From Thermoanaerobaculia bacterium (GTDB lineage: Bacteria; Acidobacteriota; Thermoanaerobaculia; Gp7-AA8): DNA of 41,202 bases. The notes under the pieces were generated by a model. The model had not been told where the DNA came from, did no database searches, and saw only the letters and a list, made by a program, of their open reading frames with translations. Where the stretch lies: positions 1-41,202 of the forward strand of contig JADGNZ010000054.1 of assembly GCA_017883205.1 (NCBI GenBank). The letters run 5' to 3'. Shown piece after piece: positions 15,687 to 23,398 of the stretch. The position numbers were made by a program, and so were the translations under genes. Every line of letters begins with the position of its first letter. The first letter of the stretch is position 1.

Positions 15687-17051
15687 ATGCCCGAACGCCG
15701 CCTAACGCGCACGATCGCGCTTCATCTCATCGCCACGATCGCCGTCATCGCTATCGTGGCCGGCATCGGCGCGAACGTTTTCTTTCACGTCTCGCCGCGA
15801 GCCGCGTTCTTCTCTGGTGCCGCGCTCTTCCTCCTCGGGATGGCCGTCATGGCCATCACCATGCGCGCGCCGCTGCGTCGCATTCGCCGGAACCTCAGCG
15901 CGCTCGTCGACGGCGTTCGCGGGTTTGCGGACGATGATTTCAGCCTTCGCCTGCACGTCACCGGACATGACGAGATCACCGATCTTGTCGCCATCTACAA
16001 CGAGATCGGCAACATCCTGCGCGATCAGCGCAACGAATCGGTGCAGCGCGAACTGCTCTTCGAAACCGTCTTGCAGGCGTCGCCGCTATCGATGATCCTG
16101 ACGAGCGGCCGCGGGCGCATCGTCTTCGTCAATCGCGCTGCCCGCGATCTCTTCGGCGCCGGCGATCGCATCGAAGGCCGCCGGCTCGACGAGCTGGCCG
16201 ATGAGGTGCCCGCTCTGCGCGACGCGTTGCGTGCACCCGGCGGCGCGCTGTTCACCGTCGATGGCGAGACCTTCCAACTCAGCCAGCGCACGTTCTATCT
16301 CAACACGCGCGAGCACGTTCTCTATCTCATCGCGCGACTGACGCAGGACCTTCGCCGGCAGGAGCTCGACATCTGGAAGCGGGCCATCCGCGTCGTCAAT
16401 CACGAGCTGAACAACTCGCTCGCGCCGATCCACTCGCTCTTCCATTCCGCAAACGTCGTCCGGGACCGCCCCGGCGACAGCGGCCGGCTCGCCGAGATCA
16501 ACGCCGCGATCGAGGAGCGCCTCGCATCTCTGCAGCAGTTCATCGACGGCTACGCCCACCTGGCGCGCCTTCCGAAGCCGCGCCGCGAGCGGGTGGTTTG
16601 GCGCGACCTGCTCAATGCCGTGTTGCCCCTCGCACCGTTTGTGATCGCCGAGCCGCTCCCGCCAGACGAATGTTCGTTCGACCGAACGCAGATCGAGCAG
16701 GTCCTCCTCAATCTCGTCAAGAACGCCGCTGAGGCCGGAAGCGATGAGGGGGAGATCGTGGTCAGCGTCGTCCGCCGGGGCGGCGCGAGCGTGCTCACCG
16801 TCCAGGATCGCGGCCGCGGAATGGACGACGAGACGATGAACCACGCTCTCCTCCCGTTCTACTCGACCAAGCCCGGCGGTACCGGCCTCGGCCTCGCCCT
16901 CGCCGGCGAGATTATTGACGCGCATGGCGGCAATGTTCGGATCAGCAGGCGCGATGGTGGGGGAATCTCGATTACGTGTTTGATACCGGATGGGGGGTCG
17001 AAGAACAATTTTAACCACAGAGACACAGAGGACACAGAGGACAGATCCTAA
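15687..17051 (+). CDS. Membrane sensor histidine kinase
   Basis: This is a 454-residue kinase, the probable partner of the NtrC-type regulator at 12174. Two membrane helices lie at about residues 10-30 and 33-55. A HAMP-like segment follows (about 55-110), then a PAS-like domain (about 120-215). The dimerisation box is NHELNN with H239 as the phospho-acceptor. The ATPase domain has the N-box NLVKNAAEA, G1 DRGRGMDDE, F-box LLPFYSTKPGGTGLGLAL and G2. The ATG at 15687 is chosen; a GTG at 15678 is also possible. The last 13 or so codons (NFNHRDTEDTEDRS) are encoded by a palindromic repeat, so the original C-terminus was probably altered by the insertion. Confidence 0.92.
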   Translation: MPERRLTRTIALHLIATIAVIAIVAGIGANVFFHVSPRAAFFSGAALFLLGMAVMAITMRAPLRRIRRNLSALVDGVRGFADDDFSLRLHVTGHDEITDLVAIYNEIGNILRDQRNESVQRELLFETVLQASPLSMILTSGRGRIVFVNRAARDLFGAGDRIEGRRLDELADEVPALRDALRAPGGALFTVDGETFQLSQRTFYLNTREHVLYLIARLTQDLRRQELDIWKRAIRVVNHELNNSLAPIHSLFHSANVVRDRPGDSGRLAEINAAIEERLASLQQFIDGYAHLARLPKPRRERVVWRDLLNAVLPLAPFVIAEPLPPDECSFDRTQIEQVLLNLVKNAAEAGSDEGEIVVSVVRRGGASVLTVQDRGRGMDDETMNHALLPFYSTKPGGTGLGLALAGEIIDAHGGNVRISRRDGGGISITCLIPDGGSKNNFNHRDTEDTEDRS

Positions 17052-17079
17052 CTCTGTGTCCTCTGTGTCTCTGTGGTTC
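17013..17079. repeat. ACCACAGAGACACAGAGG-type inverted repeat, copy 2
   Basis: The left arm AACCACAGAGACACAGAGGA is mirrored by TCCTCTGTGTCTCTGTGGTT. It forms the end of the kinase gene, supplies its stop codon at 17049-17051, and ends two bases before the annotated ATG of the peptidase gene. It could fold into a long hairpin between the two genes. Confidence 0.8.
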
Positions 17080-17080
17080 A

Positions 17081-18979
17081 ATGTTTTTCGACCGCTCTCC
17101 CACACCCCAACAAAACGAAATAGCCCCGTTCCGCACCACTGTTAGACCTCGCGTGCAGCGAATCGTCCTTTCCCTTTCCGTCGCGCTGTTGACTCTTGTC
17201 TCTTCGGCGGCCTCGGCCGCTACGACAACGATGCCGCTCTCGCAGGTCCGGAAGGGCATGCATGGATACGGCGAGACTGTGTTCGACGGGACGAAGCTCG
17301 AGCGCTTCGACGTCGAGATCACCGGAGTCCTGCAGAACATCGCACCGGGACAGGACCTCATCCTGGCGAAGATCTCCAGCCCGGTCGTCGACCGTGCCGG
17401 CGTTATCGCCGGCATGAGCGGCTCGCCGATCTACATCGACGGCAAGGTGATCGGCGCGCTCGCGTACTCGTGGCAGTTCGCGAAGGAGTCGATCGCCGGC
17501 ATCACCCCGATCGACGAGATGCTCAAGATCGCGCAGGTCGACGGCGCGCCAATGGGCGTGCTGGCCGCTGCAACGCCGCGCATGACCGGCGCCGAGTTTC
17601 TCGACGCCATGATCCAGCACAAGACAGCCGAGAAGTTCGAGCTGATGATGAGCAGCCTTGCCGGTGCCTCGCCCGCGTCGTCGCTTGGCGGCGCCAAACC
17701 GATCGCGGTGCCGCTTTCGATGTCGAGCTTCGCGCCCGACACGCTCGGACGCTTCGGCAAGTATCTCGATCCGATGGGCTTCATGCCCGTACCTGCCGGC
17801 GCGTCATCGACGTCGACGACCAATACGATTCCGGCAGCCAAAGAGTTCGCCGCCGGTGACGCCATCGGCGCCGTCCTTCTTCGCGGCGACTTCAACGTCG
17901 CTGCGACAGGAACCGTCACCTACATCGATGGCGACCGCGTCTACGCGTTCGGCCATCCCTTCCTCGACATGGGCGTCGTCGCCTTCCCGATGGCGAAGTC
18001 CGAGATCGTCGGCGTGATGCCGAGTCTGGCCAGCTCATTCAAGTTCGCCAACACCGGCGCCGTCGTCGGCGCGTTCCGCCAGGACCGCGCGGTCGGCATC
18101 ATGGGCGTGATGGGGGAGAAGGCCGACATGATCCCGGTCGACCTCGAAGTCGAGGGGAGCGGCATCGCGCAGAAGTATCACGTCGATGTGCTGCGGCACT
18201 CGCAGCTCACACCGCTGATCCTTGCGATGGCTGCCGACACCGTCGTCGCCAGCGCACAGCGCGCCGCGGGCGAGCGAACGGTGATGCTGGAATCCGAGAT
18301 CAAGATCAAAGGCTACCCTGATCCGATCGTCCTTCGCGAAGGTTGGGCCGGCGCGCAGGCGCGGCAGGCTATCCCGTCGTATCTCGCGGTCGTCGCCGGT
18401 TACGTGATGTCGAACGAGTTTCACACCGCCGACATCGAGTCGGTGAAGATTCACTTCCGCCATACCGATGATCTCAAGATCGCCAAGATCCTCGAGGCCT
18501 CGCTCGAAATGCCGACGAACGGCCGCATCCACGCCGGCGACTCCGTGAAGGTTCGCGCCGTGCTCAAGCCGTACCGCGGCGAAGCGTTCGTAGACACGTT
18601 CGACGTGAAGATTCCCGACGACCAGGCGGCAGGCACCGCATATCTTCTCGTCGGCAGCGGCTCGGTCCTCAATCAAGTCGACTTCATGCTCGTGCCACCT
18701 GATCCGCGCAGTCTCGATCAGGTGATCGCCGTTCTGCGCCGCCTCCGTCCATCCACCGAGCTCACGCTTGGCCTTTACGAACAGACCGACGGCGCCGTCA
18801 CGGCTGGCGTCTATCTCCCGAATCTGCCTCCGACCATGCGGGCGATCGTCAGCAGCGATACGTCGAACGGACCGCAAGCTCCTGTCCGCTACCATGCCTC
18901 ACAACACATCGCGCATCCGCTCGGTTACATCGTCGACGGCGTCGTGAAGATCGATCTGGATGTGAAGCCGGCAATTTAG
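17081..18979 (+). CDS. Secreted SpoIVB-type (S55) serine peptidase, permuted order
   Basis: This is a 632-residue exported protein. A signal peptide is seen at about residues 25-47 (VQRIVLSLSVALLTLVSSAA). The ATG at 17081 abuts a repeat, so a GTG at 17153, directly before the signal peptide, may be the real start. The S55 nucleophile motif is GMSGSP (residues 111-116, Ser114), preceded by LERFDVEITGVLQN. The histidine-containing block AFGHPFLDMG (His292) and an RAVGIMGVMG block come later. In B. subtilis SpoIVB the histidine block comes first and the GMSGSP block last, so the domain appears circularly permuted. The C-terminal 250 residues are a beta-rich extension. Nothing else in the window suggests sporulation. 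The substrate is unknown, probably an envelope protein. Confidence 0.85.
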   Translation: MFFDRSPTPQQNEIAPFRTTVRPRVQRIVLSLSVALLTLVSSAASAATTTMPLSQVRKGMHGYGETVFDGTKLERFDVEITGVLQNIAPGQDLILAKISSPVVDRAGVIAGMSGSPIYIDGKVIGALAYSWQFAKESIAGITPIDEMLKIAQVDGAPMGVLAAATPRMTGAEFLDAMIQHKTAEKFELMMSSLAGASPASSLGGAKPIAVPLSMSSFAPDTLGRFGKYLDPMGFMPVPAGASSTSTTNTIPAAKEFAAGDAIGAVLLRGDFNVAATGTVTYIDGDRVYAFGHPFLDMGVVAFPMAKSEIVGVMPSLASSFKFANTGAVVGAFRQDRAVGIMGVMGEKADMIPVDLEVEGSGIAQKYHVDVLRHSQLTPLILAMAADTVVASAQRAAGERTVMLESEIKIKGYPDPIVLREGWAGAQARQAIPSYLAVVAGYVMSNEFHTADIESVKIHFRHTDDLKIAKILEASLEMPTNGRIHAGDSVKVRAVLKPYRGEAFVDTFDVKIPDDQAAGTAYLLVGSGSVLNQVDFMLVPPDPRSLDQVIAVLRRLRPSTELTLGLYEQTDGAVTAGVYLPNLPPTMRAIVSSDTSNGPQAPVRYHASQHIAHPLGYIVDGVVKIDLDVKPAI

Positions 18980-19018
18980 TGATCAGCGGCCAGGCCGGTA
19001 CGTTACTGCAGCGAATCG

Positions 19019-19231
19019 TGTCATCCTGAGCCGCCGAAGCCGCCGTAAGATTAGTTGCTATTGCCCTCGGCACGCATCGGCGGCGTAGGACGGTCGAAGG
19101 ATCTCAAACTACGAAGATCTCGTTGGCCCAGCGCGAGCGAACGTCATTGATCCGGGAACCGCTCGCGCTAGGCAAACACGATCGACGAATTTTGAGATCC
19201 TTCGACCGTCCTTCGGCGGCTCAGGATGACA
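19019..19231. repeat. Long palindromic repeat, MITE-like, copy 2
   Basis: The ends are exact inverted repeats: TGTCATCCTGAGCCGCCGAA on the left and TTCGGCGGCTCAGGATGACA on the right. Inner GGATCTCAAA and TTTGAGATCC blocks also face each other. It matches 76-316. The rest of 18980-19468 contains no supportable gene; the open frame through it belongs to the next gene but starts too early. Confidence 0.8.
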
Positions 19232-19468
19232 CAATCGCGCTTGGAGTCAGTGGTAACGACGGTACGTTGCCGCTTCCTGACAAACAATGTTTTCCATGCA
19301 AAGCTACAATTCAAACGTCGGCTGGTCATCGGCTTTTCGCCGGAAATGCGTGCTCATCTGACGGCTGACACTTTCCGCCTTCGAAAACGTAATCCACAAG
19401 TGGTCGGTGGCCTGCGCTTCTTGCTGACCGCTGATCACTGGCCTCTGGCCACTCTGAAAGGAAAATTC

Positions 19469-21637
19469 ATGCGCCGAGTCGCCGCGCTCGTAGTCACGCT
19501 GTTCACAGCCTCGACCCTCTTCGCCGTTGCGCCGCAGTTCTGGCGCGTTCGCAACGCGGAAGACTTTCTTGCCGGCGACATCGAGGGCTTTGCCGTCACC
19601 TCGCGCGGCGAGCTTCGTCCCGGCCCCTCGCTCAAGAAGGTGGCGACGTTCACCGATCCGTTCGTCCTGTCGCAAGTCGGCGCGCCGAACGGCGATCACT
19701 TCTTCGGCACCGGCAACGAAGGGAAGGTCTACCGCCTTCGCGGCACGGAGTTGAAAGCGATCTACACGGCGCCGGAGCCCGAGGTTTATGCCGTCGCGTT
19801 TCACGACGGGGCGGTGTACGTCGGAAGCTCGCCGAACGGAAAGGTCTACCGCGTCGATCCAAACGACGGTAAATCGACGGTCTTCTACGATCCGAAGCAG
19901 GCCTACATCTGGGCGATGGAGTTTCTTCCGAACGGCGATCTCGCGGTCGCCACCGGCGTCGATGGCAAGCTGTTTCGCGTCACACCGAAGGGCGAGGGGA
20001 AGGTTCTCTTCGACTCGCCGGAGACGCATCTCCGCTGCCTGGCGGTGAAGAAAGACGGGACGCTGCTCGCCGGCGGATCGGCGAAAGGGAGGATCTACGA
20101 GATCCGTCCCGATGGCGGAGCGCACGCGTTGTACGACTCGCCGTTGTCCGAGATCTCGTCGATCTACGTCGACGCGAACGGTATCGGGTGGGCGTCGGCC
20201 GCAAGCAACATCCTGCCGTCGACCGCGCCGGTGAAAGCCACGCCAACCAAGCCTGCCACGCAGGCAACTGCGGCTTCGGCATCTACCAGCGCGTCGTCGG
20301 GCGAACAGAAAAAGGAAGAACCGACCGGCAGCGTCGAGGTCAGCATCGGCATTGACGATTCATCGGCCGGTCCCTCAGGCAGCGGCGAGATCTATAAAAT
20401 CAATCCTGACGGCTTCGTGGAGCTCGTCCGCAAGTTCGAGCACGAGATGGCGTACGGAATCACCGGCGGCCCGAACGGCTCCATCCTCCTCGCCACCGGC
20501 CCGCAAGGCCGCATCTACCAGTTGAATGACGGCGAGGTCTCGCTCGTCGGCAGCGTTCCCGAGAAGCAGGTGGTCTCGATCTCGACGGTCGCGAACCAGA
20601 CGCTCATCACGACCACGAACAGCGGCGCGGTCTACCGGATGGAGAGTGGGCCGTCGGCCAAAGCGGAGTTCCGATCGGCCGCGAAAGATGTCGAGCGCTT
20701 CTCCCGCTTCGGTCACTATCGAATCGAAGGCGACAACCTCGGCGACGGTCATCTCGCCATCGCCTTCCGCTCAGGCAACACACGCACTCCGGATGCCACC
20801 TGGAGTCCGTGGAGCGCAGCCTCGACTTCGAGCGACGGACCGGTCGATGTTCCGGCCGGACGTTATGTGCAGTGGAAGGTGACGATGCCGAAACCTGCGG
20901 CCAACATGTCGGTCGACGAGGTGACGGTCGCCTTCATGAACCGAAATGTAGCGCCAGTCATCGACACGGTGGTCGTGCAGGAGCCGGCGGTCGTCTACAT
21001 CACCGGCAGCTACCCGCAGTCGCCGCAAATCGTCGAGGCAACGAATCCCGACGAGTACGGCATCTTCACCAGCCTCGACACCCCTCGGGAAAGGAACGAA
21101 CAGGGCAAGAAGGTCTATCGTCGCGGGTTCCGTACGTTGACCTGGCGCGCGCACGACGACAACGGCGACGCGCTTCGCTACACGCTGTCGTTCCGCAAGG
21201 TGGGCAACGAGAAATGGCTCCGCCTGCGCGAGAACTTCGAGGAGTCGTCGATGAACTTCGACACCTCGCAACTCCCGGACGGCAATTACGAGCTGCGTTT
21301 GTCCGTGACCGACGCTCAGGACAATCCCGACAATGCACTGACCGACGTCAAGGAAGGCATCCGGATCGTCGTCGACAACACGCCGCCGTCGATCACGGCT
21401 ACCAACGAAGGCGACGACGTCGTCATCCACGTGTCCGACAAGCGTTCCCCGATCGGGAAGGTGGAGTACTCGGCGGACGCGGAAAAGTGGATCCGACTCA
21501 CGCCCGTCGATGGCATCGGCGACTCTCCGAACGAAACCTACCGCATCAAACGAAGCGCCGTCGCCGGCAAGTTCGTCGTCGTCCGCGCAGTCGATGCGTT
21601 CTTCAACGTGGGAACGGAGTCGATCGCGTTGCCGTAG
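19469..21637 (+). CDS. Secreted beta-propeller-like protein with C-terminal Ig/FN3-like domains
   Basis: This is a 722-residue exported protein. The ATG at 19469 has AAAGGAAAA upstream and begins a signal peptide, MRRVAALVVTLFTASTLFAV. The open frame continues upstream, but that part is repeat sequence. Residues about 40-440 contain repeated strands of the type GNEGKVYRLRG, SSPNGKVYRVDP, GVDGKLFRVTPKG and GPQGRIYQLNDG, spaced as propeller blades. A Thr/Ala/Ser-rich linker interrupts the blades at about 245-290. The C-terminal 250 residues look like two Ig/fibronectin-like domains (RGFRTLTWRAHDDNGDALRY, then VVDNTPPSITATNEGDDVVI). No catalytic motif is obvious; binding or scaffold function in the envelope is the best guess. 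Confidence 0.82.
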   Translation: MRRVAALVVTLFTASTLFAVAPQFWRVRNAEDFLAGDIEGFAVTSRGELRPGPSLKKVATFTDPFVLSQVGAPNGDHFFGTGNEGKVYRLRGTELKAIYTAPEPEVYAVAFHDGAVYVGSSPNGKVYRVDPNDGKSTVFYDPKQAYIWAMEFLPNGDLAVATGVDGKLFRVTPKGEGKVLFDSPETHLRCLAVKKDGTLLAGGSAKGRIYEIRPDGGAHALYDSPLSEISSIYVDANGIGWASAASNILPSTAPVKATPTKPATQATAASASTSASSGEQKKEEPTGSVEVSIGIDDSSAGPSGSGEIYKINPDGFVELVRKFEHEMAYGITGGPNGSILLATGPQGRIYQLNDGEVSLVGSVPEKQVVSISTVANQTLITTTNSGAVYRMESGPSAKAEFRSAAKDVERFSRFGHYRIEGDNLGDGHLAIAFRSGNTRTPDATWSPWSAASTSSDGPVDVPAGRYVQWKVTMPKPAANMSVDEVTVAFMNRNVAPVIDTVVVQEPAVVYITGSYPQSPQIVEATNPDEYGIFTSLDTPRERNEQGKKVYRRGFRTLTWRAHDDNGDALRYTLSFRKVGNEKWLRLRENFEESSMNFDTSQLPDGNYELRLSVTDAQDNPDNALTDVKEGIRIVVDNTPPSITATNEGDDVVIHVSDKRSPIGKVEYSADAEKWIRLTPVDGIGDSPNETYRIKRSAVAGKFVVVRAVDAFFNVGTESIALP

Positions 21638-21663
21638 AGGTTGTAGAACTTGCGACTCACTAC

Positions 21664-21874
21664 CATCGAGCGCCTTCTCCCCCCGCGCTTTTTGCGGGGG
21701 GAGAAGGTGCCGAAGGCGGATGAGGGGGGAGTTGGCTACGCGAACCTCTGTTTCGAATCTGATTGCGCAGGACCGTACTCGAATAAGGTTCTTGGCGTCC
21801 GCACAGCCCCCTCATCCGGCCTTCGGCCACCTTCTCCCCCACAAGAAGCGTGGGGGAGAAGGCGCTCGATTGGG
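21664..21874. repeat. REPIN-like paired repeat, copy 1
   Basis: Left unit ATCGAGCGCCTTCTCCCCCC with its own hairpin (CCCCCCGC-TTTTT-GCGGGGGG) faces right unit GGGGGAGAAGGCGCTCGATT across a centre of about 75 bases. A second pair at 29047-29272 has the same arms but an unrelated centre. It occupies most of the gap between two convergent genes. The first hairpin may also end transcription of the upstream gene. Confidence 0.8.
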
Positions 21875-21923
21875 GTGCCCGGCGAGTTCTTGAAGGCGGC
21901 GTGCGCGTGAGAGACAGCTCTGG

Positions 21924-22661
21924 TCACTTCCGATACGCCCGCCGGATCTTCCAGAGATCGTGCAGGGCGCGGAGGAAGTCGTGCGATTTCACGTTTGAGC
22001 CGGTGACGTCGTGCCAGCGCATCACGGGTAGCTCGTAGACGGAACCGGCGACGGCGTCGCGGCCCCATCGGGCGATGTAGCGGGCGATGATCTCGACGTC
22101 GAAGATCCAGCGGGAGATGAACGGCTTGGAGAAGACGTCGCGCAACGTGTCGCTGCTGCGAAAGACTTTGGCGCCGCATTGCGTGTCGTAGACGGCCAGG
22201 CCGAGGCTCGATGAGATGAGCGTCGCGCCGACGCGGCCGAAATAGTGGCGGGCCGGGCGGCGGCTGATCTCGCGCCCGAGGAGGCGAACGCGGGCGCCCA
22301 TGACGAGGTGGATCGATGGCCGGTTCGTGAGGATGTCGAGAAATCCGGGCAACTCGGCGAGGGGAGTGGCGAGATCGGCATCCCAGAAGCCAACGTAGTC
22401 CGGCGCCTTATCGAGCGCGGCCAGAAAGCCACGGCGCACGGCCTCCGCTTTGCCGCTGTTTTGCTCGAGGTCGAGAACCGCGAAGCGACGCGGGTCGGAG
22501 TCGCGAAGCGCTTCCAGAAGGCGAAGCGTTCCATCGCGGCTGCCGTCATTGACAAAGAGGAAATCGACGTCGTGGCCAGGGACTGCAAGCTGACGAAAGG
22601 CTTCGACATCGAGCCGTCGCTCTTCGTTGTAACAGGGGACGACCAGAGTCAGGCGCGACAC
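21924..22661 (-). CDS. Family 2 glycosyltransferase, dolichyl-phosphate glucosyltransferase-like
   Basis: This is about 245 residues. The sequence LTLVVPCYNEERRL and VNDGSRDGT mark a GT-A fold, and the metal-binding DADLATPLAEL segment is characteristic of the ALG5/dolichyl-phosphate beta-glucosyltransferase-like group, which loads sugar onto a polyprenyl phosphate. The conserved DTQCGAKVFRSS and RWIFDVEI blocks of that group are also present. There is no C-terminal membrane domain. A GTG at 22661 just before the first beta strand is chosen; a TTG at 22691 would make the start overlap the divergent esterase start. Its 3' end faces a REPIN-like repeat. Confidence 0.85.
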   Translation of the reverse strand: MSRLTLVVPCYNEERRLDVEAFRQLAVPGHDVDFLFVNDGSRDGTLRLLEALRDSDPRRFAVLDLEQNSGKAEAVRRGFLAALDKAPDYVGFWDADLATPLAELPGFLDILTNRPSIHLVMGARVRLLGREISRRPARHYFGRVGATLISSSLGLAVYDTQCGAKVFRSSDTLRDVFSKPFISRWIFDVEIIARYIARWGRDAVAGSVYELPVMRWHDVTGSNVKSHDFLRALHDLWKIRRAYRK

Positions 22662-22690
22662 GCGGGGCGCATTGTAGCTACGATTGGCCA

Positions 22691-23332
22691 ATGACCGACT
22701 TCGAGATCAACACGATTCCCGCAACTGTTCACGGACGCTACGTCGTGCGCCGCGGACCCGCGGACCATCTTCTGATCGGCTTTCACGGTTACGGCGAGAA
22801 CGCCGACGTCCACAACGCTGAGCTGCAGCAGATCCCCGGAATCGAACGGTGGACGACCGTTGCCGTGCAGGCGCTTCATCCTTTCTATATGCACCGGACG
22901 GGAGCGATCGTGGCGTCGTGGATGACCAGCCAGGATCGGGATCTGGCCATCGAAGACAACTGCGCCTACGTCCGCAGCGTCGTCGATCAGTTCCCGCAAC
23001 CGCGGCAGCTCGTGTTTCTTGGTTTCTCGCAAGGCGTGGCCATGGCCTACCGCTCTGCCGCTCGTTCGGCGGCAACGGGACTCATCGCGTTGGGCGGTGA
23101 CATGCCTCCGGAGCTTGCAGGCTCGCAACCGACGTTGCCTCCCGTCCTCCTCGGACGTGGAACACGCGAGGAGTGGTACACCGACGAGAAGCTGCAGAAG
23201 GATGTTCGTATCCTCTCGAAGCTCACGACGGTGGAGACATGCGTCTTCGAAGGCGGCCACGAGTGGACGGCAGAGTTCCGTGAAGCAGCGGGGCGTTTTC
23301 TGGAGAGGCTCGCTGACTCGTCAACTACTTGA
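22691..23332 (+). CDS. Alpha/beta hydrolase, phospholipase/carboxylesterase-like
   Basis: This is a 213-residue cytoplasmic serine hydrolase of the carboxylesterase/phospholipase (YpfH-like) group. The oxyanion-hole segment LIGFHGYGEN lies at about residues 28-37, the nucleophile elbow GFSQG has Ser113, and the histidine is in EGGHEW (His190). The acid is probably in the RGTREEWYTDE segment. There is no signal peptide. It starts directly beside the divergent glycosyltransferase and ends 66 bases before uvrC. The natural substrate is unknown. Confidence 0.85.
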   Translation: MTDFEINTIPATVHGRYVVRRGPADHLLIGFHGYGENADVHNAELQQIPGIERWTTVAVQALHPFYMHRTGAIVASWMTSQDRDLAIEDNCAYVRSVVDQFPQPRQLVFLGFSQGVAMAYRSAARSAATGLIALGGDMPPELAGSQPTLPPVLLGRGTREEWYTDEKLQKDVRILSKLTTVETCVFEGGHEWTAEFREAAGRFLERLADSSTT

Positions 23333-23398
23333 CGAGTCAGCGGAATGACCGCCGCTCGCGGGATGACAATCGTCCCGTAACCTGTTCCACTTCTGCGC

